Origin: Sphingobacterium sp.
Lineage (GTDB): Bacteria > Bacteroidota > Bacteroidia > Sphingobacteriales > Sphingobacteriaceae
Reading direction: 5' to 3'
DNA length: 64,000 bases
Assembly (NCBI GenBank): GCA_031253985.1
Contig: JAIRVH010000043.1
Span: 78,490-142,489, forward strand
Shown here one piece after another: positions 19,501 to 28,133 of the stretch. The notes beneath the pieces are model-generated. The model did no database searches. It saw only the letters and a list, made by a program, of their open reading frames with translations, and had not been told where the DNA came from. Every line of letters starts with the position of its first letter. Within the stretch, counting starts at the first letter, position 1. The translations under genes were made by a program, and so were the position numbers.

Positions 19501-19751
19501 AGCGAGATTACTTTCGTATTATATCCCATATGGCTGACGCTTATACTCTCATCAGTTTTAACGATTGTGACCTGAAACCTCCCATCGCCATCTGTCCTTG
19601 TCTGATATCTGGAGGGAGAAAGAATAATGTTTGCACCAGCAATTGAATGTGCTAATTCATCCACGACAGTGCCCATATATTTTTGCTGTGCCTTTAGCTC
19701 AAGGGATAGGGACAGCAGAACAAAAAGCAAATAACTTAAGTATCTATTCAT
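16548..19751 (-). CDS. SusC/RagA TonB-dependent transporter
   Basis: A 1067-residue outer-membrane receptor: signal peptide, carboxypeptidase-regulatory-like domain (about 25-105), plug ('GYQRIPKDRATGAFAQVDD', 'INIRGINTLSD'), then a long barrel ending in 'SLGVSVHF' with a terminal Phe. It pairs with the downstream SusD. Its start overlaps the end of the TlpA-like gene by 8 bases, so thioredoxin, SusC and SusD form one operon. Confidence 0.95.
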   Translation of the reverse strand: MNRYLSYLLFVLLSLSLELKAQQKYMGTVVDELAHSIAGANIILSPSRYQTRTDGDGRFQVTIVKTDESISVSHMGYNTKVISLSELKSRAFRIVLTKKTNQLKEVMIETGYQRIPKDRATGAFAQVDDKIIMQRMSSGNILDRLEGNFSALQMDRRDGSNQINIRGINTLSDALMGPLIIVNDLPFEGNINSINPNDVETVTLLKDAAATSVWGARAGNGVIVIKLKKHNRQSGVAVDFSSNLTLTAKPNLMYAPKMSSAEFMDVEKMLFDKGFYNTILNGTNSNRGIVSPVVDGLYDLSKGLISQQEMDARIEKYKTLDYRNEMLRYVYRRGILSQNNIALSGGSKNSGYRIGAGYDRNALSQRESDNRRLVISGSYQLDFWKRFRLESNLMYSNIQNSYNPGLTDYPISVGGGRTNLYPYAELMDDAGNPLSIPSQYNFRYIEAVVARNEGLLDWFYRPLAEFGKSKANNNTNYWNTGLKLSVKLWNSLDITGQYGFEGQLGASRTLRGQESFFTRDLINRFTQLDNGTVKRIVPLGGILNNGNNDFTSHKGRIQVNFSQKWNERHELNFFGGSEVSARSEESNLFTTYGFDEKLYTNQLIDPVGAYPIYDGISGLSRIPYSNGFDKRIRRYVSLFGNASYTYRGRYIFSISGRKDASNLFGVDANNKWNPLWSAGLAWKLSDESFFSKSSFVNSLKLRSTLGHSGNSGGMTTSLPIISYMSGLNTDVSTFPRAIVSLLPNPSLRWEDVRMLNIALDAALFNNRITLSADAYFKKSTDLFASDPIDPTYGFSTLRRNVAITSGKGIDIDLNAKVLDGNFKWNTRVMFTINKDKVDSYYGGTWRALTFTAYSGRNLSPLEGKALYPVLSYRFIGLDPINGDPQGYLKGAVSKDYTKLLADSVQNLVYHGSGIPPYYGSLNQTFTWKSWLLNFNIAYKFGHFFQKETIRYLDLFNGWRTHGDYAKRWQNPGDETKTTIPSMTYPANSSRDNFYAYSEANIGKGDVIRLQDIRLQYQCQLLHRYQIQVYAAANNVALLWKANKWGIDPDFNNMPPPRNYSLGVSVHF

Positions 19752-20325
19752 AATTTCCCTGCCCCCTCAACAAGTCAATTACTGCATCTATCTGATTACT
19801 ATTTACGAATGTATGCCCAGTGATAGCGAGTACCATACCATGCGGAGAGATCCATACATACCTCGGAATTGCAGCGTGCGGGAATAAGCGAATTAGATAA
19901 TCATCCTCATAAACTGTTGGCAACGAGCCCCCCCCGATACGCGACAATGTTTCGTTATAGGTCTTTTTGATTTTCATGAGATCATCTCTCCTGTTTTTGG
20001 TATTTACTAATACCATAGCCAGTGTATCGCCATAACGTTGGCTGAGCAGCTCCCCTTTGGGGATTTGTGTAAGGCACATGCCACACCAGGAGGCCCAGAA
20101 ATCCAAGATGATCAATTTACCTTTCAAATGCCTCAGATCTGCCGTGATGGTTTCACCATTGGCAAAGATCCTATACTTTCTTGTATAGAAATCTTCAGGT
20201 ACCTTGTCGCCAACATGAATAGCGGTGATAGAAAGGAGCCCATCCGCCCCGCTGTCCTTGCGGGGCGTCTGAGCCGATAAACTAAACATAGAAACTAGTA
20301 TTAGGATTACGCATGTCAACGGCAT
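19744..20325 (-). CDS. TlpA-like thiol:disulfide oxidoreductase
   Basis: 193 residues from ATG 20325. A longer frame extends to 20895, but its first 190 codons cross an 11-bp repeat array and are not protein-like; ATG 20325 begins a proper signal peptide (MPLTCVILILVSMFSLSAQT), and ATG 20430 is a weaker alternative. The thioredoxin fold carries WASWCGMC with Cys81 and Cys84. It acts in the periplasm, probably as a disulfide reductase for the outer-membrane proteins it is encoded with. Confidence 0.85.
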   Translation of the reverse strand: MPLTCVILILVSMFSLSAQTPRKDSGADGLLSITAIHVGDKVPEDFYTRKYRIFANGETITADLRHLKGKLIILDFWASWCGMCLTQIPKGELLSQRYGDTLAMVLVNTKNRRDDLMKIKKTYNETLSRIGGGSLPTVYEDDYLIRLFPHAAIPRYVWISPHGMVLAITGHTFVNSNQIDAVIDLLRGQGNYE

Positions 20326-20583
20326 GCGTAATCCGTGGTGATAACCTGCAACTATTGAAAAGCATTTAAAAGCCCTCTGAGCGATTCGACTTATCGAACC
20401 AACCAAAGTGCCGATTACAAACATTTTCATCTCACAGATCAGCTTAAAACAACCTAAAACAGATCGTTTTGATTCAACTCTATGATCCAACTCGAAATTG
20501 CCAGCGTTCAGAAAAGCTTCATTTTTCTGAGTGTGGCTGGTGCTACTCTTTACCCAATCAATACCTACCGAATTTCTACATTT

Positions 20584-21155
20584 CATCGGATTTTCATCGG
20601 GTCGGCATCGGATTCTGATCGGTGTGGCCCGATGTAATCTCAATGAAAACCCGGAGCCAGTAGCATAAAATGCTGAAATTGGGGCGAAGTTGGTCAGAAC
20701 AAAGTCCGAAGACGGCGATACCTCTACCCCGCGTCGGGTGCGCTTCGGCTTATCTTCGGCTGCGCTTCGAGACTTCTTCGGCTCCGCGTCGGGACAGCTT
20801 CGGGACACGTTCGGGTGCGCTTCGGCTCGGCTTCGGCTGCGCTTCGGCAACTTCCCGAAGAAGTGCCGAACAATAGCCGAAGCTGTCCATACCATGGTAC
20901 GACCATGGTACGGAGCCGACTGGGAGAAAGCCCGAAGCCAAGCCGAATATAGTATTGCTGAAAAATACTAGATCTGTACCTAAACAATACTGCAACAATA
21001 CTAGAACTATACTGGAAAGGTACTTTTTCAGCATGGGTAAAGCACACCGATAGTACATTTCGCCTTGTTCTATTTTTTTACGCAACAGTTGCGTAAATAG
21101 TACTATATCTGTACTATATCCGTGCTTTATCTGTGCTTTATCTATACTGGGAATA
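20584..21155. repeat. Degenerate 11-bp periodic repeat array
   Basis: About 52 consecutive units of exactly 11 bp. Clearest are 20738-20847, where units end in CTTCGG (GTGCGCTTCGG, CTGCGCTTCGG, GACAGCTTCGG). They pass into units ending in GCCGA (20859-20946), then ATAC/GTAC (20958-21056), then TACTATATCTG and TGCTTTATCTG types (21101-21144). Units in 20584-20638 begin with CATCGG. Sequence drifts along the array, but the 11-bp step is kept except for one phase shift near 20716. An 11-base period is incompatible with coding. It lies upstream of the TlpA/SusC/SusD operon. Confidence 0.75.
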
Positions 21156-21204
21156 TATGGCCTTACAAAGGCTCGTAATTTTAGGGTATTCATAATTTTG
21201 TTTG

Positions 21205-21618
21205 TTAGTGGTTTTGAGACAGCCTATAAAAGAAATCGTAGATTGCTTTACTACTTTCGAGATCACATGCGATGAACCTTTTGCTCTTCAGAAATGAGAT
21301 TTCTATTTCAGTCAAATTCATGTCCTTATAATGCACGAGAAAATAAGCCATCAACATTCTAAATAAGGCAATGGAAAAGTTTTGCACTTCGGCTATACCG
21401 ATCGTGGGATTTACATTCCTTTCCCGATCAAAATAAAGAGTCAGGAGTTCTACGATATATTTGCGACAGCTATCCATATCGTAGCTTTCCCAAAAATCTT
21501 TAATACAGGCCACTGGATCATACTCCAAATGATGGATTTCATACATCGCGAGGTCGAAGGCGACCAATTTTTTGAAAAGCTCTTTCATTTTTTGGCTTTT
21601 GAGGGTGTCTATCTGCAT
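21205..21618 (-). CDS. Hypothetical cytoplasmic protein
   Basis: 137 residues from the Met at 21618; the frame stays open to 21663 and another Met lies at 21588, so the start is uncertain. The protein is helical ('ELFKKLVAFDLAMYEIHHLE', 'VQNFSIALFRMLMAYFLVHY') with no recognised family. It lies between the 11-bp array and an empty region. It may be the gene whose product is linked to the array, but nothing shows this. Confidence 0.55.
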   Translation of the reverse strand: MQIDTLKSQKMKELFKKLVAFDLAMYEIHHLEYDPVACIKDFWESYDMDSCRKYIVELLTLYFDRERNVNPTIGIAEVQNFSIALFRMLMAYFLVHYKDMNLTEIEISFLKSKRFIACDLESSKAIYDFFYRLSQNH

Positions 21619-21663
21619 AATTCTTTGGAAAAATAGGGCAAAACATCCCCTTATCGAGCGCAA

Positions 21664-22522
21664 AGTCTCAATGCAGTATACGCTGTTAAAAAATTTAATT
21701 AACTAAACCTCAGAATGCCGTTTTACTCTTTTCGTCAATGGTTATATAATATGGTTCATCACGGACATCCACTTGAAATAGGAAGAACCGACCCTTTTGT
21801 TGTGTTACGACAATATTTTGGATAGAAAGTTGCCAGCAATAAAAAGTTTGCCTAAATTTATGGTGCAAACAATTATTTAAAACAAGCCATCTTCTTGCCT
21901 TTTATTCTCTATTTATTTAAATATTGAAGTAATGGGTCGGTGGCAGACACGGTTTAAGGGAAGTATAGCTATTCTTTTGGATAAGAATAACGAGCCATTT
22001 TTTTAGACTCCTGCCCTTTTACGTACTGTTTATTGTAATTGCTTCTAATCCGGCGCGCGGATTAAATTTTTGAAATGCTGTTTGGCGGAATACCAAGTAT
22101 TTCGATACCACTGGGATAAAGTTTTATTTAACATCGTTCTCATAATTTATTTTGGTTATGACGAACGTCGTTATCTAATGGATACGTCGACTTGATTAGG
22201 TTAGCTAAGCAAGGAGCGGCATCACACTTTGAACCCAGGGGAGCTAACCCTTGCCACTCCAATATCTACAAGAGATTTTGAAAGTGGCTTCGCCAAAGCT
22301 ACACGTGAAGCCGCTCGCATGCCGCATATTTCAAAAGTATTAAAACTTTTTGAACACGCAAATGCATGGAGCGATCTACACGCGTTCTCTCGGCGAATTT
22401 TAGCTCTGTTCGGGTACGAGAAAACGTCGTTCATCAAGGTTATATACCTCGAATATTAAATCGTCCATACAAATATAATAACAAATATTAAGTGTGGCAA
22501 TAAAACCACAAAATATATTTTT
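21664..22522. other. Gene-poor region with two weak ORFs
   Basis: 859 bases without a convincing gene. A 36-codon ORF (21715-21825, MPFYSFRQWLYNMVHHGHPL and on) looks protein-like but has no support. At 22222-22459 both strands are open in complementary frames (71 and 76 codons) and the DNA is richer in GC than its flanks; it may be a fragment of transferred or repeated DNA. No tRNA could be folded from it. Confidence 0.4.
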
Positions 22523-22753
22523 ATGATTGATAATAAGCATTCAATAATCTACAATACTATTGGAAAGAATCTTAAGAAAAGAAGGAAAGAATTAGGCTTA
22601 TCACAGGAACAAGTAGCTGACAAGATACCCAAAATGGATAGATCAAAGATTAGTGATCTGGAAAATGGAAAGGAAGATTTTGTATTTTCTAAATTATTGA
22701 GTCTTTGTGAGGCTTTGGATTTCACGGTGCTTGATGTCCTGAAAAAAGATTGA
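22523..22753 (+). CDS. Small XRE-family HTH regulator
   Basis: A 76-residue single HTH_3 domain ('IGKNLKKRRKELGLSQEQVA', then 'RSKISDLENGKEDFVFSKLL'). It marks the left edge of the accessory mosaic and resembles antitoxin or phage-type repressors. The 270 bases downstream contain only short broken frames (for example one ending KLAAVNNKLNP), so a partner gene may have been lost. Confidence 0.8.
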   Translation: MIDNKHSIIYNTIGKNLKKRRKELGLSQEQVADKIPKMDRSKISDLENGKEDFVFSKLLSLCEALDFTVLDVLKKD

Positions 22754-23025
22754 AATCAACCATTTAAGTGAGGATTGTTCATTATCAAAAATGAACTCCG
22801 AAAACTTACAAACTCTTATTGATTGAGAAAGCAGTTGGTAAAAGCAAAGTGAATTGTTTGAGGAATTTTTCAGGAGATAAGAGATATTCATGGAAAATTA
22901 TTTAGTAAAGGCTACGAAGGGAAGCTAGCAGCTGTTAATAACAAGTTAAATCCATAACAGTCATCGAAAAAAGGAAATTGTAGAGGATATATGTCCAAAT
23001 GATATTGATTAGCGTAGCAACTCCA

Positions 23026-25239
23026 TTATAAAACAGATCTAAATATCCCAATCACCTGAAGATCTATTGTCTCCTCATCTTTCAATACAATGGGACTGTA
23101 GGAGTCGTCTGAAGACTTGGGTAAGAGGATAATTTCCTGATGTTGCCAACCTTCATCCGTAATGGTCTTTTTACTGGAATACTCTTTAATGGTATAATTG
23201 GCTCCAAAATCGCGATCCTCAAAACTACTGGATTTAACCAAACAGATCAATCCGTTTCGTGAACCGCCCCGGTATCGCTCGAATAAACAAATCGAACCAT
23301 TGGGAATAATCTTGTTCATGGACGCCCCGATTACTTTACAGGCAAAGTAACGTTTTGGATCCTGATATCGCCCTTCAACTTCAATATATTGCAAAGTCTC
23401 GCTTTGCTGTAATTCGGAAAAACTACCTGCTGCGATTTCTAGATCATAATACGGTATAGAGCCCGCTGTAGGTTCGGAACTAATATGACATGAAGGAATG
23501 ATTTGTGACTCGTTTTGACTATTTCCTGTCACAACTTCCATATGTTGACTTAAATAGGCTTTAAGATTTGGATTGCACACATAAACGTATACGCCCCTAA
23601 TCCCTCTAAACATCAATGTCTTGTAGATATTTTTAACATAGAATAATAAATCCAGGTCATCGGTGCCATTCTTCCCATTCGTATCTTTATATTCATCCCG
23701 ATACACCACGATAGTTTTAGCAATAGGGTCATAGTCGATCTCTTTACCAAAGACGATAGCAATATAATTTAGGTCATTGCCAAATACGGTATGTATACTC
23801 CCTACTTCATTTATCGCATTTTTTGAATTGATCCAATCTTTGGCCGTCGAATTCCAACGAAGGTCTATCCCTTCGATAGTCATATCGTAAAGATGCCTAT
23901 TCTTTTTATCCTTGGTCTTATATTCCCAGCTAAAGCCTGCAACCAATCTGGACAGTCCCGTCTCTGCTTCTTTGTGGAAAACCTGAGCGCGCATCGTTAC
24001 AAAGCTGTCAAAGAGCTTCATCTCAAAATTCTTCGACTCAAATCTTTCGTTCGGCAGCATTTCCAAATCAAACAACCGATGGACAAAATCAGTGAACAGG
24101 TCACCTCCCTCAGAGCGAATCTGCGTCAGCAAGCGAACACTATCATATGCCGTGGAGTTCTTTAAAACTTCAAACCTTGAAGGTGGTAAATCAGTGGTAC
24201 GGATAGATTGATTGCTGTCATAAAAGAAAATCTGATTTTCCGACTGCTTCAAAACCCAATCCAACTCTGTTCCTTCATTGATATCAAATCCAAGACGCGT
24301 ATTGCTTTTATCAAAATCACCATAACCTGATATATTTTTGCGTCTGCGCAAGCGATGGGCCTCATCCACTAAAACCACCTTGTATGTTCGTTTGGAAATA
24401 TCTGTTGGCGATATAACCATACTCGAACTGAGCTGATCAATATCTTTGAACACTTTCTGCAGGGTACTGCGCAAGGAAGTCATCGATACAACAAGCGCGA
24501 CTTGATCTTTAAAATCTTGTTCATTTTCTAATGTAATACCATGTTTGTCTCGATACGCATTAAGCAGACCGAATGCCTCCATTGAGAATTCGTCCTTCAT
24601 CTCAAACTGTTCAAAATAGCGTATCGGTGTAACAAGCAATTTAAGTACATAAATCGCAATGATAGTCTTACCAGTACCCGCATTGCCTTGTATAAAGATA
24701 CCATCTTTGTCGTCTACAAGCATTTTTAAACAGGCAAGAACTGCTTGTTGCTGATCAAGATTCAAACTTTTATAAGGCGAATACTTGAAGACGTTGCTGT
24801 TGATGATTTCTTCGAAAGAAGTGCGTGCTATTTTAAGTTCTTCAAGTTGTTTCCAGATCTGCGGAAACAATACTTCATATTCTTTCTTTTGATGATAGTA
24901 ATGGCCGTTATTCCCTAGATTAGCATTGATTAATTTCAGACCTTTTTCTGCTGAGAAAAGGTTGATCAGGAATGCTTCTAAATGTAGGGTAACGGATTTA
25001 TTGAACAAATGCGAATAGATCGCATGTCGGATTAATAAGTCTTTCTTGCCGTCATGTCTATTATGGCTTGAAAAGCGGTTCTTGATATCGATAGATTCAC
25101 CGATATAGATTGACCTTTTATCGTTGAGGAGATACACAAGTGCACTGTTATAAAAATCTAACTTGCTATCTGTATCCTTAACCTCACCTGTGTTACCGAC
25201 GGGAACAATATGAACTTCTTTAATATCTAATTCTGACAT
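23026..25239 (-). CDS. GIY-YIG / DUF2075 helicase / S24-peptidase-like fusion
   Basis: 737 residues with three parts. Residues 34-110 form a GIY-YIG nuclease-like module (VYLL, then IYIGES at 44-49). Residues 155-620 form a DUF2075 (COG3410) P-loop ATPase/helicase with Walker A GNAGTGKT at 185-192 and DEAH at 292-295. Residues 630-737 resemble the LexA/S24 peptidase fold, with candidate Ser640 (GASMNKIIPNGS) and Lys685 (YTIKEY). It starts 10 bases after the MazG-like gene and forms an operon with it. The set suggests DNA damage sensing or phage defence, which is inference. Confidence 0.85.
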   Translation of the reverse strand: MSELDIKEVHIVPVGNTGEVKDTDSKLDFYNSALVYLLNDKRSIYIGESIDIKNRFSSHNRHDGKKDLLIRHAIYSHLFNKSVTLHLEAFLINLFSAEKGLKLINANLGNNGHYYHQKKEYEVLFPQIWKQLEELKIARTSFEEIINSNVFKYSPYKSLNLDQQQAVLACLKMLVDDKDGIFIQGNAGTGKTIIAIYVLKLLVTPIRYFEQFEMKDEFSMEAFGLLNAYRDKHGITLENEQDFKDQVALVVSMTSLRSTLQKVFKDIDQLSSSMVISPTDISKRTYKVVLVDEAHRLRRRKNISGYGDFDKSNTRLGFDINEGTELDWVLKQSENQIFFYDSNQSIRTTDLPPSRFEVLKNSTAYDSVRLLTQIRSEGGDLFTDFVHRLFDLEMLPNERFESKNFEMKLFDSFVTMRAQVFHKEAETGLSRLVAGFSWEYKTKDKKNRHLYDMTIEGIDLRWNSTAKDWINSKNAINEVGSIHTVFGNDLNYIAIVFGKEIDYDPIAKTIVVYRDEYKDTNGKNGTDDLDLLFYVKNIYKTLMFRGIRGVYVYVCNPNLKAYLSQHMEVVTGNSQNESQIIPSCHISSEPTAGSIPYYDLEIAAGSFSELQQSETLQYIEVEGRYQDPKRYFACKVIGASMNKIIPNGSICLFERYRGGSRNGLICLVKSSSFEDRDFGANYTIKEYSSKKTITDEGWQHQEIILLPKSSDDSYSPIVLKDEETIDLQVIGIFRSVL

Positions 25240-25249
25240 GCGCTATTAA

Positions 25250-25579
25250 TTACAGTTCATTATACTTTTTAGCAGTCCCTTTAGCTTTTTCGACCGGATA
25301 TTTTTCGTTGTTGAGCTTCATCTTGTCTTCCACGATCTGCTTAACATCAAGTCCGTTCTTATCAGCTAGCAATAGCGCATACATGAGTACATCGGCAAGC
25401 TCATTTTTCAACTTGTCAGGATTGGCATCTTCATTGCCTTTCCACAGGAATAACTCCAGTAGCTCAGAAGCTTCAATACTCAATGCTACTGCAAGATCCT
25501 TGGAATTGTGAAACTGCTCCCAATCTCTAGCATCCCTAAATGCTCTGATCTGTGCTATTAACTGCTGAATATCCGACAT
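25250..25579 (-). CDS. MazG-like nucleotide pyrophosphohydrolase
   Basis: A 109-residue all-alpha NTP-PPase. The metal-binding pattern ExxE...ExxD is present (E36/E39 in EASELLE; E60/D63 in ELADVLMY). Family members hydrolyse (d)NTPs to NMPs. It lies directly ahead of the DUF2075 fusion gene and is duplicated with it at 33179-33509, which implies the two genes move as a unit. MazG-type enzymes beside helicase/nuclease proteins fit nucleotide-depletion defence. Confidence 0.9.
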   Translation of the reverse strand: MSDIQQLIAQIRAFRDARDWEQFHNSKDLAVALSIEASELLELFLWKGNEDANPDKLKNELADVLMYALLLADKNGLDVKQIVEDKMKLNNEKYPVEKAKGTAKKYNEL

Positions 25580-25644
25580 GATAAAATCTTTTAACTAAAA
25601 ACTGGCCTTTGTCCAAATATCCGAAATATTGTTTAGGAATAAAA

Positions 25645-25671
25645 ACAAAAAGCCACATCTCACGACGTGGC
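25645..25671 (-). terminator. GNRA-loop terminator (copy 1)
   Basis: On the minus strand GCCACGTC-GTGA-GATGTGGC followed by a T-run. It ends the NTF2-like transcript. Compared with the other copies the stem bases change in pairs while the GNRA loop is kept. Confidence 0.8.
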
Positions 25672-25703
25672 TCTACAACATATATATTTATTTGAAATCG
25701 CTC

Positions 25704-26150
25704 TTATTTATACGAATTGATCGATTTGGATACTTTCCAGTCATTGCCCGCACGCTCCAAAGTAACTAGATCTGTTTTAGTAAAGTTTTCAAATTTCAAT
25801 GTTACTTTAGCGACCATATAGGCTGCGGATTCTTCCAAGATATCAGTGCTTACTGTACAGTTCAACTTTTCACCTTTTTGTTTTTTCAAGGATTTAACCA
25901 CTTCGCTACGGGTGTTAGACTGTGCATTGGTAGCTTGGATCTTTTGGTTGAAATCAGCTGCAAATAATTGTTCTACCCCTGCTGATTCGCCTTCGGTCGT
26001 TACCGCAACATAGTGCTCTAAAGCGAAGTCTGCTGTGGAAAGGTTAACGTTTGCTTTTGTTGCTTTTGCGCCAGGTCCCTCAGCTGCCATAGCGAAAGTT
26101 GATACTGCGATTAAAGCTGCTGCTGTGAATGTTTTTACTAAAGTTTTCAT
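25704..26150 (-). CDS. Secreted NTF2/lumazine-binding-like protein, copy 1
   Basis: A 148-residue protein with a signal peptide cleaved after ...FAMA and a mature cone-shaped NTF2-like fold that resembles the 'putative lumazine-binding' proteins of Bacteroidota ('HYVAVTTEGESAGVEQLFAA' helix, then 'ENFTKTDLVTLERAGNDWKV' strands). No catalytic residues are evident. It is one of six close paralogues in the window, the others at 28332, 33636, 59808, 62515 and 63905. Here it is followed by MazG and the DUF2075 fusion, with a terminator between. Confidence 0.85.
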   Translation of the reverse strand: MKTLVKTFTAAALIAVSTFAMAAEGPGAKATKANVNLSTADFALEHYVAVTTEGESAGVEQLFAADFNQKIQATNAQSNTRSEVVKSLKKQKGEKLNCTVSTDILEESAAYMVAKVTLKFENFTKTDLVTLERAGNDWKVSKSINSYK

Positions 26151-26198
26151 AATGTCTTTATTTTATTGTGTTAGTTCTGTTGTTCTTATTTGTTGACT

Positions 26199-26235
26199 CA
26201 AAACTACGACACAATACTCTCCTAGCCTATGGGCT
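26199..26235 (-). promoter_or_regulatory. Conserved NTF2-gene promoter (copy 1)
   Basis: Minus-strand -7 element TAGTTTTG (26206-26199), preceded by an inverted repeat AGCC-N4-GGCT (26224-26235). The same block, with only the N4 changing between TATG and TATC, precedes five of the gene copies; the sixth copy is cut by the window end. Confidence 0.65.
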
Positions 26236-26341
26236 TTAGACCAACGATCGGGAAAACTCGGTGAATGGCGGGAATAGGGAGGTGAAAATAAAAAAAGGAC
26301 GAGACCACTTTACAGTTAGAGTCTCGTCCTTAAATTGTTAA

Positions 26342-28108
26342 TTATGTAGCCAGTATTCCTGCAACACGTAATTTATTTTTTAAATCTCTAAGCTCCATCA
26401 GTATTGATTCGACCTCTGCCTGTGAATAAGTAGCGCTAGGTATCGCTGCGACATCTGCGGAAATCGTAGCTTTTTTTACGACACCAGGATTCGTAATAGA
26501 TGCGTAATTGGTATTGATCCTATAATATCTCCAAGTATTAGGGGATGTGCAGAAAAATATAAGTATTTCATTCTGATCATTAAGATTCACAGTTCCTCCG
26601 TCAACACCATTAATCTTTACTCCCGTTTCAGCTATAATAGAGACAACCCCTGTAGGTGAGTTTTTTCGTATAATTTTTGTTACACCTACAACGTATCTAG
26701 GCCCATTTACTAGATTAATAACTTGGTTTCCAATAGTAGCATTACTTTCAATATACTCCTGAACATCTGGCAACCTTGTTGAAGTTGTGGTACCCGAAGG
26801 AGCAGAATATAGTCCACCAAATGCCCACTCGTTTACAGTTTGGGTGTATCCCTTAGGCATTTGTCCATTAGCTCTATCATATACATTTACATATTCTGGT
26901 TTTATAGCTCCATTGTTAATTAAAGCTCCAGTTATAGCAACATTATGATGATAATGACAGTTAGCAAAATACGGAAAGCTCGAACCGGATTCTAACTCAA
27001 CATTTTGCAACAATCCCCCTGACCATGAAAAGTTTCGTGATGTCGAAGCCACTACAACTTTATTAGAACTATAACAACCTATGTAATTGGACATCCAGCC
27101 GCCATCATATATTTCGTAAGGGGCATTTTTCGATTCAAAACCAACTCCTATAAATGAATTACCTTTATTGTTATCGTCTATTTTCAATGAAAAAATACTA
27201 TTTGCTTCAGGACTCCCGCCGATAAAATTATTGTTATCACCTTTTTCGATATAAACACCTTGTGGCATACCTTCCCAATAACAAGAGATAAATGTATTGT
27301 TTGTAGCTCTTCCAACAGACTCATTTGTTCCAGTATTATTTGGTCTAAACCCTTCAACCAATTTTAAACCTAAGAAAGGTAAATTTTCCATAGGATTTTT
27401 ATTAACCGAGCAAAATACTCGTTTAAATGTACCTACCATGTTTGAAGTTTCTAAACCGATACCATCTACGCTATTCGCATTTATTAAGTTAACATTTTCA
27501 TAAAGCCCTCTGGAAGTTAAATTTTGTTTTAATATCACCTTGGTATCCCTGTGTCCCGATATTGTTAAGTTTTCAATATTGCAATTTTCACAAAATGGTT
27601 GTCTAGTAGTCTCACCAAATCTAGCATCCATATTAAAAGCGATATCGCCAGATATACTTTTTAGGATTGTATTGTCAATACCTTCGCCTGCCCAAGTAAT
27701 ATTGCTATAAGCAACCCGGCCAATATCTGAATATTTATAAACTCCCTTATGAAAAAATACTGTTAATGATTCATTATTAGATCTTGCAATAATACGTTCC
27801 TTAATTTTTAAAAATATCGGATTATTATCAAATGTATCATCTCCCTTTGCACCGTAGTATACCACAGGAATCTCTCCTCCAAAGTTGTGTTCCAATTTAA
27901 TCCCACCTGTTTCAATAACGCTCCCTCCATCATCAGAATCTGTTGTCGAGGACACATAATAATTGATCGGATTAGGCGTGTCCCCCGCATGATAATACCC
28001 CAGGAGTTGTATACCAGAATAGTAACCATCCTGCAACTCGGTAAGTTCGCATGCACATAAATTGCGCATATCTGCCATTGTGTTTTTGATAAGAAATTGC
28101 TTTGCCAT
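26342..28108 (-). CDS. Tailspike-like right-handed beta-helix protein
   Basis: A 588-residue protein. Residues 1-70 form a constant head domain (MAKQFLIKNTMADMRNLCAC) shared almost exactly with the 60451-62295 protein. The middle (about 85-440) has a pectate-lyase/beta-helix character ('YYGAKGDDTFDNNPIFLKIK', repeated N/G turns) as in phage tailspikes. The end ('VKKATISADVAAIPSATYSQ' and on to LRVAGIL) resembles phage head-fibre C-terminal segments. No signal peptide. No phage structural genes are nearby. It may be a receptor-binding or polysaccharide-degrading fibre of a phage-derived element. Confidence 0.7.
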   Translation of the reverse strand: MAKQFLIKNTMADMRNLCACELTELQDGYYSGIQLLGYYHAGDTPNPINYYVSSTTDSDDGGSVIETGGIKLEHNFGGEIPVVYYGAKGDDTFDNNPIFLKIKERIIARSNNESLTVFFHKGVYKYSDIGRVAYSNITWAGEGIDNTILKSISGDIAFNMDARFGETTRQPFCENCNIENLTISGHRDTKVILKQNLTSRGLYENVNLINANSVDGIGLETSNMVGTFKRVFCSVNKNPMENLPFLGLKLVEGFRPNNTGTNESVGRATNNTFISCYWEGMPQGVYIEKGDNNNFIGGSPEANSIFSLKIDDNNKGNSFIGVGFESKNAPYEIYDGGWMSNYIGCYSSNKVVVASTSRNFSWSGGLLQNVELESGSSFPYFANCHYHHNVAITGALINNGAIKPEYVNVYDRANGQMPKGYTQTVNEWAFGGLYSAPSGTTTSTRLPDVQEYIESNATIGNQVINLVNGPRYVVGVTKIIRKNSPTGVVSIIAETGVKINGVDGGTVNLNDQNEILIFFCTSPNTWRYYRINTNYASITNPGVVKKATISADVAAIPSATYSQAEVESILMELRDLKNKLRVAGILAT

Positions 28109-28133
28109 AATGTTGTTGTTTTTAATTCTTACA

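Noticed and set aside
20326..20895. N-terminal 190 codons of the long TlpA-like frame as protein
   Set aside because: They run through the 11-bp repeat, are Arg/Pro/Ser-rich without any fold, and ATG 20325 begins a proper signal peptide.
20670..21193. Several overlapping ORFs of 68-147 codons on both strands
   Set aside because: They are by-products of the 11-bp periodic array, which avoids stop codons in several frames; 11 is not a coding period.
22190..22260. Possible tRNA or attachment site (GGGTTCAAA-like stretch on the minus strand)
   Set aside because: No cloverleaf with anticodon and acceptor stems could be formed; no integrase gene is nearby.
26342..28108. Prophage region
   Set aside because: Tailspike-like and fibre-like motifs are present, but no capsid, portal, terminase, tail-tube, lysis or integrase genes lie in the window.
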